From assembly GCA_937959265.1 (NCBI GenBank), contig CALGMA010000008.1:310001-374000 (forward strand): a stretch of DNA of 64,000 bases, in the 5' to 3' direction. Both the position numbers and the translations under genes were made by a program. Source of the DNA: an uncultured Anaerolineae bacterium (GTDB lineage Bacteria > Chloroflexota > Anaerolineae > J036 > Brachytrichaceae). Every line of letters starts with the position of its first letter. Within the stretch, counting starts at the first letter, position 1. Positions 46,972 through 59,074 of the stretch are shown here, piece by piece. The notes below the pieces were generated by a model. It had not been told where the DNA came from, searched no databases, and worked only from the letters and a program-made list of their open reading frames with translations.

Positions 46972-49347
46972 ATGACTTACAAAATCCAAACCGCCGTCGT
47001 CCTCGGCGCCGGCACGATGGGTGGGGGAATTGCCGCCTTGCTCGCCGGCGTCGGCATTCCCGTCACGCTGCTCGATCTGCCGGCGCAAGAAGGCGACCGC
47101 AATAGCCTCGTCAAGGTGCTGTGGGAACGGCAAGTGAAGGCCAGTCCCGCGGCGCTGTTCTATCCCGACGCCGCCCGGCGCGTGACGCTGGGCAACCTGG
47201 AGGACGACTTCGATGCCGTCGGTCGCGCCGATTGGATCATCGAGGCGATCGTCGAGCAGTTAGAGCCAAAGCAGGCGCTGATGGCGCGCGTGGATGTGGC
47301 GCGCAAGTCCGGCAGCATTGTGTCGTCGAACACGAGCGGCATCCCGATCCGCGCCATCGCCGAAGGCCGCAGTGAGGATTTCCGCAGGCATTTCCTGGGC
47401 GCGCACTTCTTCAACCCGCCGCGCTACCTCAAGCTGCTCGAAATCATCCCCACGGCAGACACGCGGCCTGAGGTTGTGGCCTTCATGCGCGACTTCGGCG
47501 CACGACGGTTAGGCAAGGGCGTGGTGATCGCCAAAGACCGCCCCAACTTCATCGCCAATCGCATCGGCGCGTTCATCGGCCAGTACCGCATGCAGGCCGC
47601 GATTGACAACGGCTATACCGTCGAGGAAGTGGATGCGCTGACCGGCCCGATCATCGGCAACCCGAAGACCGGCACCTTCCGCCTGGCCGACCTGGTGGGG
47701 CTAGACGTGATGGCGCACGTGGTCAACAACTTGTATGAGTATGCGCCGGAGGACGAGAGCCGCGCAGCGTTCGTCATCCCGGAGGTGATGCAGCGCCTGA
47801 TCGCGCAGAAGGCGCTCGGCAACAAGACTGGCGCCGGCTTCTACAAGAAAGTCACGACGCCCGACGGCGCGACCGAATATCACGTCCTCAACCTGCAGAC
47901 CATGCAGTACGAGCCGCCGACTAAACCGCGCTTCGACGTGATCGGCGAGACCAAAGACCTGGAGCTGCCCGAACGCATCCAGATGATCTTCGATCGCTTC
48001 GCCGACGATCGCGGCGGCATGTTCATCGTCGAGACTACGCTGCCCATCTTGGCCTATGCTGCGCGACGCATCCCGGAGATCGCCGATAGCATCGCCGACG
48101 TTGACAATGCCATGCGCTGGGGCTTCAACGCCGAGGCCGGGCCGTTCGAGCTGTGGGACATGATCGGCGTACGGCGCGGGCGCGAGATGATGCGCGAACG
48201 CGATATCGCCGTGCCGCAGTGGGTGGACGATATGCTGGCTGCTGGCGTCGAGTCGTTTTATCAGCGCGTGGATGGGCGCGTGGTCGGCGCATATCAGCCG
48301 CAGGCGCATTATGCGCCGCTGCGTCGCTCCAAATTTCACATCGTGCTGGCCGAGAACCGTGGCACGCAACGCGAGCTGCGGCGCAACGCCAGCGCCAGCA
48401 TCCATGATCTAGGCGATGGCATCCTCAACCTGGAGTTTCACTCCAAGGGCAACACGCTGGATCACTACATCAACGACCTGGCGCTGGAAGCCCTGGAGAT
48501 GCTTGAGCGCGATGAGTGGCGCGGCCTGGTTGTCGCCAATCAGGGCAAGGACTTCTGCCTCGGCGCGAACATCGGGCTGTTCATCTTACTGGCCGGCACC
48601 GGCGACCCTAACGCCATCGAGAACGCGGTCAAAAGGCTGCAAGATTACCTGATGGCCTTTCGCTTTTCACCCAAGCCGGTGGTGACCGCGCCGCGCCAGC
48701 GCGCGCTGGGCGGCGGCGCCGAGGTGGCGATGGCCGGCGCGCGCGCCGTCGCCGCCGTTGAGACCTACATGGGCCTGGTCGAGTTCGGCGTGGGTGTGAT
48801 TCCGGCCGGCGGCGGCTGTAAAGAATTGCTGCGTCGCGTGGTTTCGCCGCACATGACCAACGACAAAGTGGATGCGCTCGGCTACCTGCAGCAAGTTTTC
48901 GAGACCATCGCTTACGCCAAAGTCAGCGAGAGCGCGTTCATTGCTCGCGAGCGTGGTTTTCTCTCGCCTTGTGACTCGATCGTGATGAACGACGACGACC
49001 TGATCGGCGTAGCCAAGGCGACGGCGATTCACCTGGCCGAGGCCGGCTACACGCCGCCCGACCGCAACGCGGCTTCGATCTATGCCATCGGCCGGCGCGG
49101 CAAGGCAGCGATGGAGATGGCGGTCAACACGCTGCGCTGGGGCAAATACATCAGCGAGCACGATGCGTTGATGGCGCGCAAGCTGGCGCATGTGCTTTGT
49201 GGCGGTGACTTGTCTGCCCCGCAATGGGTGACCGAGCAGTACATCCTCGATCTGGAACGCGAGGCGTTCTGCTCGTTGCTCGGTGAGCCGAAGACACAAG
49301 AGCGCATCAGCTATATGCTGAAATACGCCAAGCCGTTGAGGAATTAG
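46972..49347 (+). CDS. fadN: 3-hydroxyacyl-CoA dehydrogenase/enoyl-CoA hydratase fusion (FadN type)
   Basis: A 791-residue bifunctional beta-oxidation enzyme. The N-terminal NAD-binding domain has VVLGAGTMGGGIAALLAG, and the dehydrogenase catalytic region holds GAHFFNPPRYLKLLEII (His) and DRPNFIANRIG. The C-terminal crotonase domain holds LVVANQGKDFCLGANIGLF and PKPVVTAPRQRALGGGAEVAMAG for the oxyanion hole. The order dehydrogenase-hydratase is that of Bacillus FadN (about 790 residues), opposite to FadB. Paired with the thiolase downstream. No ribosome site is visible since a heptad array ends two bases before the ATG. Confidence 0.94.
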   Translation: MTYKIQTAVVLGAGTMGGGIAALLAGVGIPVTLLDLPAQEGDRNSLVKVLWERQVKASPAALFYPDAARRVTLGNLEDDFDAVGRADWIIEAIVEQLEPKQALMARVDVARKSGSIVSSNTSGIPIRAIAEGRSEDFRRHFLGAHFFNPPRYLKLLEIIPTADTRPEVVAFMRDFGARRLGKGVVIAKDRPNFIANRIGAFIGQYRMQAAIDNGYTVEEVDALTGPIIGNPKTGTFRLADLVGLDVMAHVVNNLYEYAPEDESRAAFVIPEVMQRLIAQKALGNKTGAGFYKKVTTPDGATEYHVLNLQTMQYEPPTKPRFDVIGETKDLELPERIQMIFDRFADDRGGMFIVETTLPILAYAARRIPEIADSIADVDNAMRWGFNAEAGPFELWDMIGVRRGREMMRERDIAVPQWVDDMLAAGVESFYQRVDGRVVGAYQPQAHYAPLRRSKFHIVLAENRGTQRELRRNASASIHDLGDGILNLEFHSKGNTLDHYINDLALEALEMLERDEWRGLVVANQGKDFCLGANIGLFILLAGTGDPNAIENAVKRLQDYLMAFRFSPKPVVTAPRQRALGGGAEVAMAGARAVAAVETYMGLVEFGVGVIPAGGGCKELLRRVVSPHMTNDKVDALGYLQQVFETIAYAKVSESAFIARERGFLSPCDSIVMNDDDLIGVAKATAIHLAEAGYTPPDRNAASIYAIGRRGKAAMEMAVNTLRWGKYISEHDALMARKLAHVLCGGDLSAPQWVTEQYILDLEREAFCSLLGEPKTQERISYMLKYAKPLRN

Positions 49348-49490
49348 AATGCGTGAAGAAGGACCGTTTGAGCACGAAAGAGTCTCTGGAGGCGGGGGGT
49401 AAATCCTGAAATTGGATCTCTGCTGCTACAAACAGCGAGGTCCATCGTGGATAGCGAGGGCCCTGCACAAACTTGGAGTTTTGACTAAAG

Positions 49491-50669
<1,179 letters not shown>

Positions 50670-50671
50670 CT

Positions 50672-50731
50672 GCGAAGATGCGAAGGGTAAGAAGGTGGAT
50701 CGGGCTTCGTCGTGCTCTTCGCGATGAAGGC
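50672..50731. repeat. GCGAAG-type inverted repeats in the convergent gap fadA/oppF4
   Basis: The left side has GCGAAGA, TGCGAAG, GGTAAGA-like units; the right side has CTTCGTCG and CTCTTCGC in reverse. It is similar in unit to the msrP-msrQ repeat. It may act as a weak bidirectional terminator. Confidence 0.4.
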
Positions 50732-51745
50732 TTACACTGGTAACACTTCGCTCAGCCGCTCGCGCTCGACCACGGGTTGTTGGTCGTATAGATAGCATGA
50801 GGCAACCTGTTCCGGCGCGACTCTATAGAGCGGCGGCTGCGCCTGCCGGCACTTGTCCATCGCAAATGGGCAGCGCGAGGTGAACTTGCAGCCGGTTTCA
50901 ATGCTGCCGTGCTCTTGCTCGCGTGCCACAATCTCCGTCTGTCCCCACTTGCGGTTGATGTCCGGCCAGGGGATCGAGTCGATCAGCAGGCGCGTGTAAG
51001 GGTGCTGCGGATCACGGATCACGCGATCTATGCTGCCGGCCTCCATCACCGAGCCGCGATACAGCACGATGATCGAGTTAGCCACGTGATATGCCGTAGT
51101 GAGATCGTGCGTAATGTAGATGATCGAGATGCCATATTCACGGTTGAGGTTGCGCAGGCTCTCCAGAATCGTCGCGCGCAGGCTGGCATCTACCATTGAA
51201 ACCGGCTCATCGGCGACCAGCAAGCGTGGCTTGAGCAGCAGCGCGCGCGCTACGTTGATGCGCTGGCGCTGGCCGCCGGAGAGCTGGTGCGGGAAGCGCC
51301 CCAGGATATCTTCGGGACGCAGGCCGACGGCGCTGAGTGCCTCGTCCATCCTGTCGCGCGCTTCGCTCTTGCTTCGCGCCAGCTTGAATTTCTCGATGGG
51401 CACGGTCAACAGGTGATCTACCGTATAGAACGGGTTGAATACGGCGAATGGGTCCTGAAAGACAGCCTGTACTTCTTTGCGAAAGTTAACCTTCTCCTCA
51501 CCTTGCAGATGCGTGATGTCTTTGCCTTTGTAGAGGATCTGCCCCCGGGTAGGTGTGATAAACCCGAGCAGCAGCATCGCCAGTGTGGTTTTGCCACTGC
51601 CGCTTTCGCCGGCAACCGTCAGGATCGTTGGCTGGTCATCCTCGATCTTGAGCGACACATCGTCCAACGCCGTCGTCGCTGCGCGCGACAGCAGCCCTTT
51701 GGTATAGATCTTCGTGACGTTGCGAAATTCGAGTAGGGGTGTCAT
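50732..51745 (-). CDS. Opp-type ABC transporter ATPase (OppF position), system 4
   Basis: A 337-residue ATPase of the same subtype as OppF of system 2: Walker A GESGSGKT at 46-53, VFQDPFAVFNPFYTV, SGGQRQR, LLVADEPVSMVD and IYITHDLTTA. The C-terminus has GCKFTSRCPFAMDKC. ATG 51745 (MTPLLEFRNV) was chosen over an upstream in-frame start lying in repeat sequence. Last gene of the operon. Confidence 0.93.
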   Translation of the reverse strand: MTPLLEFRNVTKIYTKGLLSRAATTALDDVSLKIEDDQPTILTVAGESGSGKTTLAMLLLGFITPTRGQILYKGKDITHLQGEEKVNFRKEVQAVFQDPFAVFNPFYTVDHLLTVPIEKFKLARSKSEARDRMDEALSAVGLRPEDILGRFPHQLSGGQRQRINVARALLLKPRLLVADEPVSMVDASLRATILESLRNLNREYGISIIYITHDLTTAYHVANSIIVLYRGSVMEAGSIDRVIRDPQHPYTRLLIDSIPWPDINRKWGQTEIVAREQEHGSIETGCKFTSRCPFAMDKCRQAQPPLYRVAPEQVASCYLYDQQPVVERERLSEVLPV

Positions 51746-51791
51746 GAGTTTGCTTGAGAATGCGGGAAACACACCACGGCATTGTCCATTC

Positions 51792-52795
<1,004 letters not shown>

Positions 52796-52799
<4 letters not shown>

Positions 52800-53719
52800 T
52801 CGGTCCTCCGCACGCGCGGGTTCGCCAGCTCGTCCAAACCGACGTTGATCAACGTCAACGACACGAAGATCAGCACCAGCGCCAGCGATGGCCACAGTGG
52901 CCACCACCACCAGCCGTTGAAGAAGGCGGCTTGTTGCTGTGCAAACCAGATTGTGTTGCCGATCAATGGCTCGCGCAGTGGCCCGAGGCCGAGCACCGAC
53001 AGACCGAATGAGGCGAAGATGCCTGCAAATACACCGCTGACGAAGCCAGCCAGGATGAACGGCAACATATTTGGCAGAATCTCCTTAAAGACGATCTCCA
53101 GATTGCTCATGCCAGAGAGTCGGGCGACGTTGACGAACAGCCGCTCTTTGAGCGTGAGCACCTGCGCGCGCATCACGCGCGTCGGTCCCATCCATGCCAG
53201 CAGCGACACAATGAGCGCCATTGTATAGATGGTGACTGACCTGCGGTCTATTGAGCCAGCGATGATCACCAGAATCAGGAAAGCTGGAATCGGCAACAGC
53301 ACTTCGGTGATGGCGCGGATGAGCGTATCCACGGCGCCGCCGTAGTAAGCCGACAGGAAGCCGAGGATCACACCCACGCCGGTGCCGATTGCACCGGCGA
53401 TCAGGCCGATCACCGCCGTCTGCCAGATGCCGCGCACCATGACGGCTAGTAGGTCGCGACCGAAGAAGTCAGTGCCGAGCGGGTATTCGGCACTGGGCGG
53501 CTGCTTCGGCTTCACCGCCAGCGGGTAGGCGCGTTTCTCGGTGTCAATAGTCAACGAGCCGATCACCGTGAACAGCGTCAAGGCGATCACGATAGCCAGG
53601 CCCAGGACCAGGCTCTTATTGCGTCGAAGGTAGCGCCAGATGAGTGTCAGCCGCGAGGGCTGCTCGTAGCGGATCTCCTGGACGTCCGGTTTAGGTCCAA
53701 CAGCGGCAATCTGCGTCAT
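52796..53719 (-). CDS. Opp-type ABC transporter permease (OppC type), system 4
   Basis: A 307-residue membrane protein. GTDFFGRDLLAVMVRGIWQT is the OppC signature and KERLFVNVARLSGMSNLEIVFKEILPN the EAA loop. A Trp-rich segment (FFNGWWWWPLWP) precedes the last helix, as in system 2. It overlaps oppB4 and oppD4 by 4 bases each. Confidence 0.94.
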
Positions 53720-54720
53720 CTTGATTCGTAGCGTATCCGTGGATCTAGCAATGGATAGATCAAGTCAACCAGGAACATCAATATGGCGATCGAAAGAATA
53801 ACGAAGAGTGTGATGCCATAGATGACGAAGTAATCATTCTTCAGGATGGCGTCTCCAAGCAAGCCACCTAGGCCGGGCAGGCCATATAACTGCTCGACCA
53901 GTACGCCGGAGACGATGACGCTGCCGAACGCCAACGCTAGGCCGGTGACTTGGGGCAGCAGCGCGTTGCGTACGTAATACTGCGTGAAGATCGTGCGCGG
54001 ATGTAACCCCTTATGCTCGGCGAAGTTCACATAGTCTTCGCCCTGAATGGTGATGCCCATGCCGCGCATGCCCAGCGCCCAGAAGCCCAACGAGGCGAGG
54101 ATGAGCGAGATGGCTGGCAGGATTTGGTGCCGCGCCGCGTCAAGGATGAACTCCAGCGTCAACGACGGTGTGACGCTTTGCGAATAAGCGCCGCCCATCG
54201 GCAGCAGCTTTAGGCGGAAGGCGATGAAGAAGATGAGCAGCAGGCCGAGCAGATAGGCCGGCACTGCCTGCAACATCATCAACGGGGCCATCAAGCCCTT
54301 CACGAACTTCGGACTGCGCGGCCACGAGGCGAGCGCGCCGAGCAAGTTGCCCAGGACGAACGAGATCAGCGTCGTCACCATGAGCAGCACGATCGTCCAT
54401 GGGAGCGCAGAAAAGATCAGCTCCACGACGGTCTTGGGGAAGCGCGTCAGCGACGGCCCAAGGTCGCCGCGTAGCACGCCACCCATGTATTCGATATATT
54501 GCTGGAGCAGCGGCTTGTCCAGGCCAAACTTCACTTCATAGGCAGCGATGATTTGCTCCAAATCCTTCGGGGCGAAACCCGTCGAGCGGGCGATCTCAGC
54601 GAAGCGCTCGCGGATCGGATTGCGAGCGGACAGGCGTGGGATGAAAAAAACGATTGTTGCGGCAACCCACACCACCGCGACCAAGAAGAGAATGCGTCTA
54701 ACGAGATATCCTAGTCTCAT
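53716..54720 (-). CDS. Opp-type ABC transporter permease (OppB type), system 4
   Basis: A 334-residue permease of standard length. The N-terminal helix is YLVRRILFLVAVVWVAATIVFFI, followed by RLSARNPIRERFAEI, a short loop and five more helices. The EAA loop is GEDYVNFAEHKGLHPRTIFTQYYVRN. The start may alternatively be four codons earlier (54732). Separated from SBP4 by a gap containing a GC-rich hairpin. Confidence 0.94.
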   Translation of the reverse strand: MRLGYLVRRILFLVAVVWVAATIVFFIPRLSARNPIRERFAEIARSTGFAPKDLEQIIAAYEVKFGLDKPLLQQYIEYMGGVLRGDLGPSLTRFPKTVVELIFSALPWTIVLLMVTTLISFVLGNLLGALASWPRSPKFVKGLMAPLMMLQAVPAYLLGLLLIFFIAFRLKLLPMGGAYSQSVTPSLTLEFILDAARHQILPAISLILASLGFWALGMRGMGITIQGEDYVNFAEHKGLHPRTIFTQYYVRNALLPQVTGLALAFGSVIVSGVLVEQLYGLPGLGGLLGDAILKNDYFVIYGITLFVILSIAILMFLVDLIYPLLDPRIRYESR

Positions 54721-54787
54721 CGGATTGCTCAAATTGCAGCAAGAGAGATCATAGCCGAAAAGTGAGCTGCAATGAAGGGGGACGAAG

Positions 54788-54818
54788 CCCTGGCCTCCTC
54801 CTTCCGGGGAGGCCAGGG
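54788..54818 (-). other. GC-rich hairpin between SBP4 and oppB4
   Basis: An 11-bp perfect stem CCCTGGCCTCC/GGAGGCCAGGG with a 9-base loop. No T-tract on the minus strand, so it is a 3'-end-protecting or processing element rather than a complete terminator. Systems 1 and 2 carry hairpins at the same junction. Confidence 0.65.
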
Positions 54819-54854
54819 CGAACTGCGCGCTAGTTTTGAGAGCACGCTTCGGGT

Positions 54855-56687
54855 TTAGCCGGCTGGCTTCAACGCGGCGATGACGCGCGAGCCCGTCCAG
54901 TGCCAGAACGCGCCATTGTAGCCTTCACCCACGTTCGTTTCGGTCGGCCAGTTCACCCAGTAGGTCTGGTTGTAGGCGATGCGGTGCAGCCACTGGATGA
55001 TCGGCACGTCAATGACTTCCTTGTAGTAGAACTCCATCGCCTGGAGCGCCAGCTCGTCGAACTTCGGATCGCCGGCAGGGTACTTCGCCATCTCCAGCAC
55101 AAGCTTCTCGAACTCGGGGTTGTTGTAGCGCGAGAAGTTGTTGCTGCCGGCGGTGTTACCTGTCGGTTTGGTGTTGAACAGCTCGAACACGGCGAATGGA
55201 TCGCGCAGGCTGGCGCCGTGGCCGAACATGTACAGGCCAGGTCGGCCTTGAGCCATGTTGTTATAGGCTTCCGGTGAGAAGTCCGGACCTTCGCCGGTGT
55301 CGAAGCCTGCCTGGCGCAACATTTCGGCCAAGACTGGCACAATGTCTGCATGGATGCCGGCAAAGCCGCTGATTTGCGTCGGCACGGTCTTGCCGTCCTT
55401 CTCCCACAGGCCATCGGCGTTCTTCTTGTAGCCGGCTTCTTCCATGAGCTTGGCCGACTCTTCAAGGTCGAATTTGCCTGGCTGATACTTCTCGATGATG
55501 GCCTGGACGCCCGGCGAATCGGCGAACTTCTGCAGCGGCGGATAGAGGGGGAAGGGATAGATGGTGCTCACCTTCGCGCCGCCGTACACCACCTCGTCAA
55601 TCTGTTCGCGGTTGACTGCGCGATTGATGGCGCGGCGCACGCGCACGTCGCTGAATGGCTCGATCTCGTGGTTCATCCACAGCGAATTCGGCCACCAGTC
55701 GAGATAACCGTGCGGCTCCTTATCACCGGTGTGGGTGGTCACCTTCGGGTTCTGCTTCAGGATGTTGGCGATGATGTCGTTGCGGAAGTCCAGCGCCGTG
55801 TCAAGCTCGTTGTTGACCACGCGTTGGGCGACTACGCCCATATCGTCGCCGATGCGCTGCATGATCACGCGCTTGACTTCAGGCACGGGTTGGAAGCCGG
55901 TCTTGATCGCCCACCAATCCTCGCGCAGGTCGAAGATCTTCTGGTTATTGGTCCACGACACCAGCTTGTAGGGGCCGGAGTGCGGCATGTCCAGGCCACC
56001 GGGGAAGGCGGTGACGTCCGCTTCCTTCTCCAGCACGTGCGCCGGCACGATCGGGCGGCCCGTGTCGAAGTGTGCGGTGAGCACGTCGAACACAAAGCGC
56101 GGCGACGGCTGCTTGAAGAAGATCTTAACCGTCTTGTCGTCAACAGCGACTGCTTCCTTCACGTAGGGCGCGACGCGGCTGTGGTAGTCCAGTTTGTCGT
56201 TGTCGCGCCAGGTATTGACGGTGAAGACCACGTCCTTCGAGGTGATCGGCGTGCCGTCGCTCCATTCGATGCCGTCGCGCAGCTTGATCGTCACCTCGGT
56301 GTAGTCGGCGTTGTACTCCGGGTCGCTGGCTGCCAGCCACGGATACACCGTGTCCGAGAAGGCCGCCCAGTAGTACAACGGATCCCATAGCGACGAGTTG
56401 AAGTTCTGGTGGTTGTGACCCGCTGCGAATGGGCTGGTCACGCCGATGTTGTCGAAGTCGCTGGCGCCCCAGCCCATGATGACGGTTCGGTTGCGGGGCA
56501 CTTCCGGAATTTGCGCTTCGGCTGCGGGCGCGGTTGTGGCCTCGGCAGCGGGCTGTGCCGGTTGTTCGGCCGCCGGTGCGGCTGGTGCAGCGGGCGCAGT
56601 AGGTGCGCATGCGGCAATCACCGCGCCGGTGCCGGCGAGTGCCGACAGGCGCAAGAGTTGCCTTCGAGTGATCTTGTTCTTGGTCAT
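54855..56687 (-). CDS. family 5 substrate-binding protein (Tat lipoprotein-like), system 4
   Basis: A 610-residue solute-binding protein. TRRQLLRLSALAGTGAVIAACAP combines a Tat-like motif with a lipobox, followed by an Ala/Pro linker. Segment order is canonical: [36 protein letters not shown], then FSDVRVRRAINRAVNREQID. The C-terminal end (YWVNWPTETN) resembles that of SBP2. ATG 56687 has an AGGAGG site; the open frame further upstream is Arg-rich and not family-like. Same transporter subtype as system 2. Confidence 0.93.
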   Translation of the reverse strand: MTKNKITRRQLLRLSALAGTGAVIAACAPTAPAAPAAPAAEQPAQPAAEATTAPAAEAQIPEVPRNRTVIMGWGASDFDNIGVTSPFAAGHNHQNFNSSLWDPLYYWAAFSDTVYPWLAASDPEYNADYTEVTIKLRDGIEWSDGTPITSKDVVFTVNTWRDNDKLDYHSRVAPYVKEAVAVDDKTVKIFFKQPSPRFVFDVLTAHFDTGRPIVPAHVLEKEADVTAFPGGLDMPHSGPYKLVSWTNNQKIFDLREDWWAIKTGFQPVPEVKRVIMQRIGDDMGVVAQRVVNNELDTALDFRNDIIANILKQNPKVTTHTGDKEPHGYLDWWPNSLWMNHEIEPFSDVRVRRAINRAVNREQIDEVVYGGAKVSTIYPFPLYPPLQKFADSPGVQAIIEKYQPGKFDLEESAKLMEEAGYKKNADGLWEKDGKTVPTQISGFAGIHADIVPVLAEMLRQAGFDTGEGPDFSPEAYNNMAQGRPGLYMFGHGASLRDPFAVFELFNTKPTGNTAGSNNFSRYNNPEFEKLVLEMAKYPAGDPKFDELALQAMEFYYKEVIDVPIIQWLHRIAYNQTYWVNWPTETNVGEGYNGAFWHWTGSRVIAALKPAG

Positions 56688-57002
56688 ATCGGGTTTATCC
56701 TCCTGGATCAAATGCTTGATGCTGGAAATTCGTCGGCAGCCTGGCCGCCAGAGAGTGAACGGATTCTCGCGTGTAACCGAATCTCGCCTCCTGAATATAG
56801 ACTGGTGTCGTTTTAGCATAACCTCCGAAGATTGGCAAACTTAGGTTGGCTTCGTAGGCTCACCTGGGATTTTGACATCGGTCGAAACCGATTTCTGGAA
56901 GTAGAGAAACTCGCCACGCGGGCTGCCGATGGCTGTATCCCTGGCTCGGTGCATAGTGGGATCGTGGTGGAGAACAATTCTTGCAGTGGTTCGCGAGATG
57001 TG
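56688..57002. other. intergenic region upstream of system 4
   Basis: A gap of 315 bases between SBP4 and the membrane glycosyltransferase, both on the minus strand. It holds the SBP4 ribosome site. A possible promoter on the minus strand is TTGCCA (56838-56833), 17 bases, TAAAAC (56815-56810), a mediocre match. No gene recognised. Confidence 0.35.
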
Positions 57003-58481
57003 CTAGCGTTCCGCGCTGCGCAGCACATTTACCATCTGGTTGAGCCACACACTACCGAAGCCCAACATGTAGATTAGCATCGGCGCGACTGACAACCAGT
57101 AACCCAGCCTCAGGATGGAGATTACCACACCACCGATGTACAGTGCCAACCCCAGCTCGATCCACATCGTCCAGTCCGGCCGAATCAGATAGGCTTGGGG
57201 CGTGTCGCGCAGGGCGCTGCGGTGCAGCTTCGGCGTCCGCGCGAAATCACCGGTTTGTTTCTCAAAGAGCGCCTTGAGCATGGCGACGGTGTTGGAGAAA
57301 GAGACGCCAATGCCGAGCATTAGTGAGGCCGGCAGGTCGCGCAGGAACTGGAGTACCGTGCGCCCACGCGCGGCATGCGCAGCGAACATCGAGGCGATGG
57401 GCGCAAGGCTCAGCAAGCTGATCGCGTTCACCCACATGGGCAAGCCGGCGGACGCGCCATGGTGTATGCCGAGCAGAGCGTGCAGCACTAACAACGGCGT
57501 CGTCAGGCTCATCAGCAAGATAAGCGGGTGGATGAAATAACCGGTCAGATGCATCCAGGCGGCGAGTTTGCAATGCCATGGCAGCGAAGAGGTGACGATG
57601 GCGGGCAGCAGCTTGCGCGCGGTCTGCAACGTGCCGCGCGCCCAGCGCGCCTGTTGGCGTTTGTAGGCCAGCACGTCGTTGGGCAGTTCGCTCGGTGCCG
57701 GCTCATCAACCAGATAGACGCCGCGCCACCCACGCAGTTCCGCACGGTAGCTCAGGTCGAGATCTTCCGTCAGCGTATCGTGCTGCCAGCCGCCGGCATC
57801 TTCGATACAGGCACGGCGCCAGATGCCACCGGAGCCGTTGAAGTTCATGAGTAGACCGTTGCTGCTGCGCACTGGTTGCTCGATGATGAAGTGCACGTCC
57901 AACGTCATCGCTTGCGCTCGCGTGAGCAAACTCGCGTCGCGGTTGAGGTAATCCCAGCGCGTTTGCACGAAGCCGACGCACGGGTCGTCGAAGACGCGTC
58001 GTTCGCAGATCAGTCGGCGAAGGAAGTCCGGCGCCGGCAGGAAGTCGGCGTCGAAGATGGCAATGAGGTCACCTGGGGCGCGGGCCAGGCCGGCGGCTAA
58101 CGCGCCGGCTTTGTATCCCGTGCGGTGAATGCGGTGCAACAGCTCGATGCGAATGCCACGTCGGCGCGCGCGCGCTATGGCGCGGCATGCGATCTCGGTC
58201 GTGTCATCGGTCGAATCATCCAGCACCTGGATGTGCAGCTTGTCAGCAGGGTAGTCCTGTGCTGCGGCCGCAGCGATGATCCGCTCGGCCACGTAGCGCT
58301 CGTTGAATAGCGGGATCTGGATGGTGACAGTTGGCGCGTGGTGGCAGCTCTGGCGGCGTAGAGCCGGCAGGGGGCGGCGTGCCGGCCTGTGCAGATACAG
58401 TGCCAGTAATACGCCTTGGTGAAAGGCATACGCTGAGAGCAAGATGAGGCACAGCGCATGCAGCGCGATGATGAATTCCAT
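57003..58481 (-). CDS. membrane GT2 glycosyltransferase (cellulose-synthase-like)
   Basis: A 492-residue processive-type glycosyltransferase with an N-terminal helix, a cytoplasmic GT-A domain and several C-terminal helices. Catalytic motifs: VTIQIPLFNE, VLDDSTDDT, DAD in LIAIFDADFLP, TEDLDL (the ED of the acceptor site) and QQARW (the QxxRW product motif). Polysaccharide or glycolipid synthesis, with beta-linked hexose most likely by family analogy. ATG 58481 (MEFIIALHAL) was chosen over one 18 codons upstream because that part overlaps a terminator hairpin of the preceding gene. Confidence 0.9.
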   Translation of the reverse strand: MEFIIALHALCLILLSAYAFHQGVLLALYLHRPARRPLPALRRQSCHHAPTVTIQIPLFNERYVAERIIAAAAAQDYPADKLHIQVLDDSTDDTTEIACRAIARARRRGIRIELLHRIHRTGYKAGALAAGLARAPGDLIAIFDADFLPAPDFLRRLICERRVFDDPCVGFVQTRWDYLNRDASLLTRAQAMTLDVHFIIEQPVRSSNGLLMNFNGSGGIWRRACIEDAGGWQHDTLTEDLDLSYRAELRGWRGVYLVDEPAPSELPNDVLAYKRQQARWARGTLQTARKLLPAIVTSSLPWHCKLAAWMHLTGYFIHPLILLMSLTTPLLVLHALLGIHHGASAGLPMWVNAISLLSLAPIASMFAAHAARGRTVLQFLRDLPASLMLGIGVSFSNTVAMLKALFEKQTGDFARTPKLHRSALRDTPQAYLIRPDWTMWIELGLALYIGGVVISILRLGYWLSVAPMLIYMLGFGSVWLNQMVNVLRSAER

Positions 58482-58510
58482 GCCAATGGCGACCGCGGTG
58501 AAACGAGGCA

Positions 58511-58560
58511 AACAAAAAGCCACGCAGGCGTTCATCCGGCGCGAATGAACACGCGTGGCT
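58511..58560 (-). terminator. intrinsic terminator after the bifunctional nuclease gene
   Basis: The outer stem AGCCACGC/GCGTGGCT encloses an inner stem GTTCAT/ATGAAC. On the minus strand it is followed by TTTTTGTTT. It is 22 bases past the stop of the nuclease gene. Confidence 0.88.
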
Positions 58561-58582
58561 CAACCCCGACCGCATTCGGGGA

Positions 58583-59074
58583 TCATTTCTTGTCCAGATC
58601 GTCCAGGTCAAGCGTGCCGAGGAAGTCCTTGAAGGCGCCAAGGTCTTCTTCCGATTCCTGGCCAGCCTCTTCTTCCGGCTCTTGGCCGTGCTGCGCCATG
58701 ATATCGTCGTCCACATAGATCGAACAACCGACGCGCACGGCGATGGCGATCGCATCGCTGGGGCGCGAATCTATGCTTAGGTCCTTGCCGTCGCGCGTCC
58801 GCAAGACCAGCCGGGCATAGAACGTCTCTTCGCGTAGATCGTTGACCACTACGTAGCGCACCGTGGCGCCAAGCTCGCGAATGGCGTTTACGATCAGGTC
58901 GTGCGTCAGTGGGCGAGCGACCCGCGTGTTTGTGAGGTGAATGGTGATCGCCTCAGCCTCGGGCTGCCCGATCCAAATCGGCAGAAAGCGTTCGGATTCC
59001 AAGTCTTTCAGGATGACCACCCGGTGCGAACCCATCAGGTTGACCCGCACCGCATCCACCTTCACTTCCACCAT
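58583..59074 (-). CDS. bifunctional nuclease (BFN/DUF151) family protein, copy 1
   Basis: A 163-residue protein. The BFN domain spans about 1-130: VKVDAVRVNLMGSHRVVILKDLESERFLPIWIGQPEA, LTHDLIVNAI, then SRPSDAIAIAVRVGCSIYVDDDIM. It has an acidic C-terminal tail ending in LDDLDKK. Family members are small proteins with proposed DNase/RNase activity; the bacterial role is not settled. AGGAGG is upstream. Tandem paralogue of the next gene. Confidence 0.9.
   Translation of the reverse strand: MVEVKVDAVRVNLMGSHRVVILKDLESERFLPIWIGQPEAEAITIHLTNTRVARPLTHDLIVNAIRELGATVRYVVVNDLREETFYARLVLRTRDGKDLSIDSRPSDAIAIAVRVGCSIYVDDDIMAQHGQEPEEEAGQESEEDLGAFKDFLGTLDLDDLDKK

Noticed and set aside
46463..46972. Diversity-generating retroelement
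   Set aside because: The four-helix-bundle gene resembles Avd, but there is no reverse transcriptase nor template/variable repeat pair in the window.
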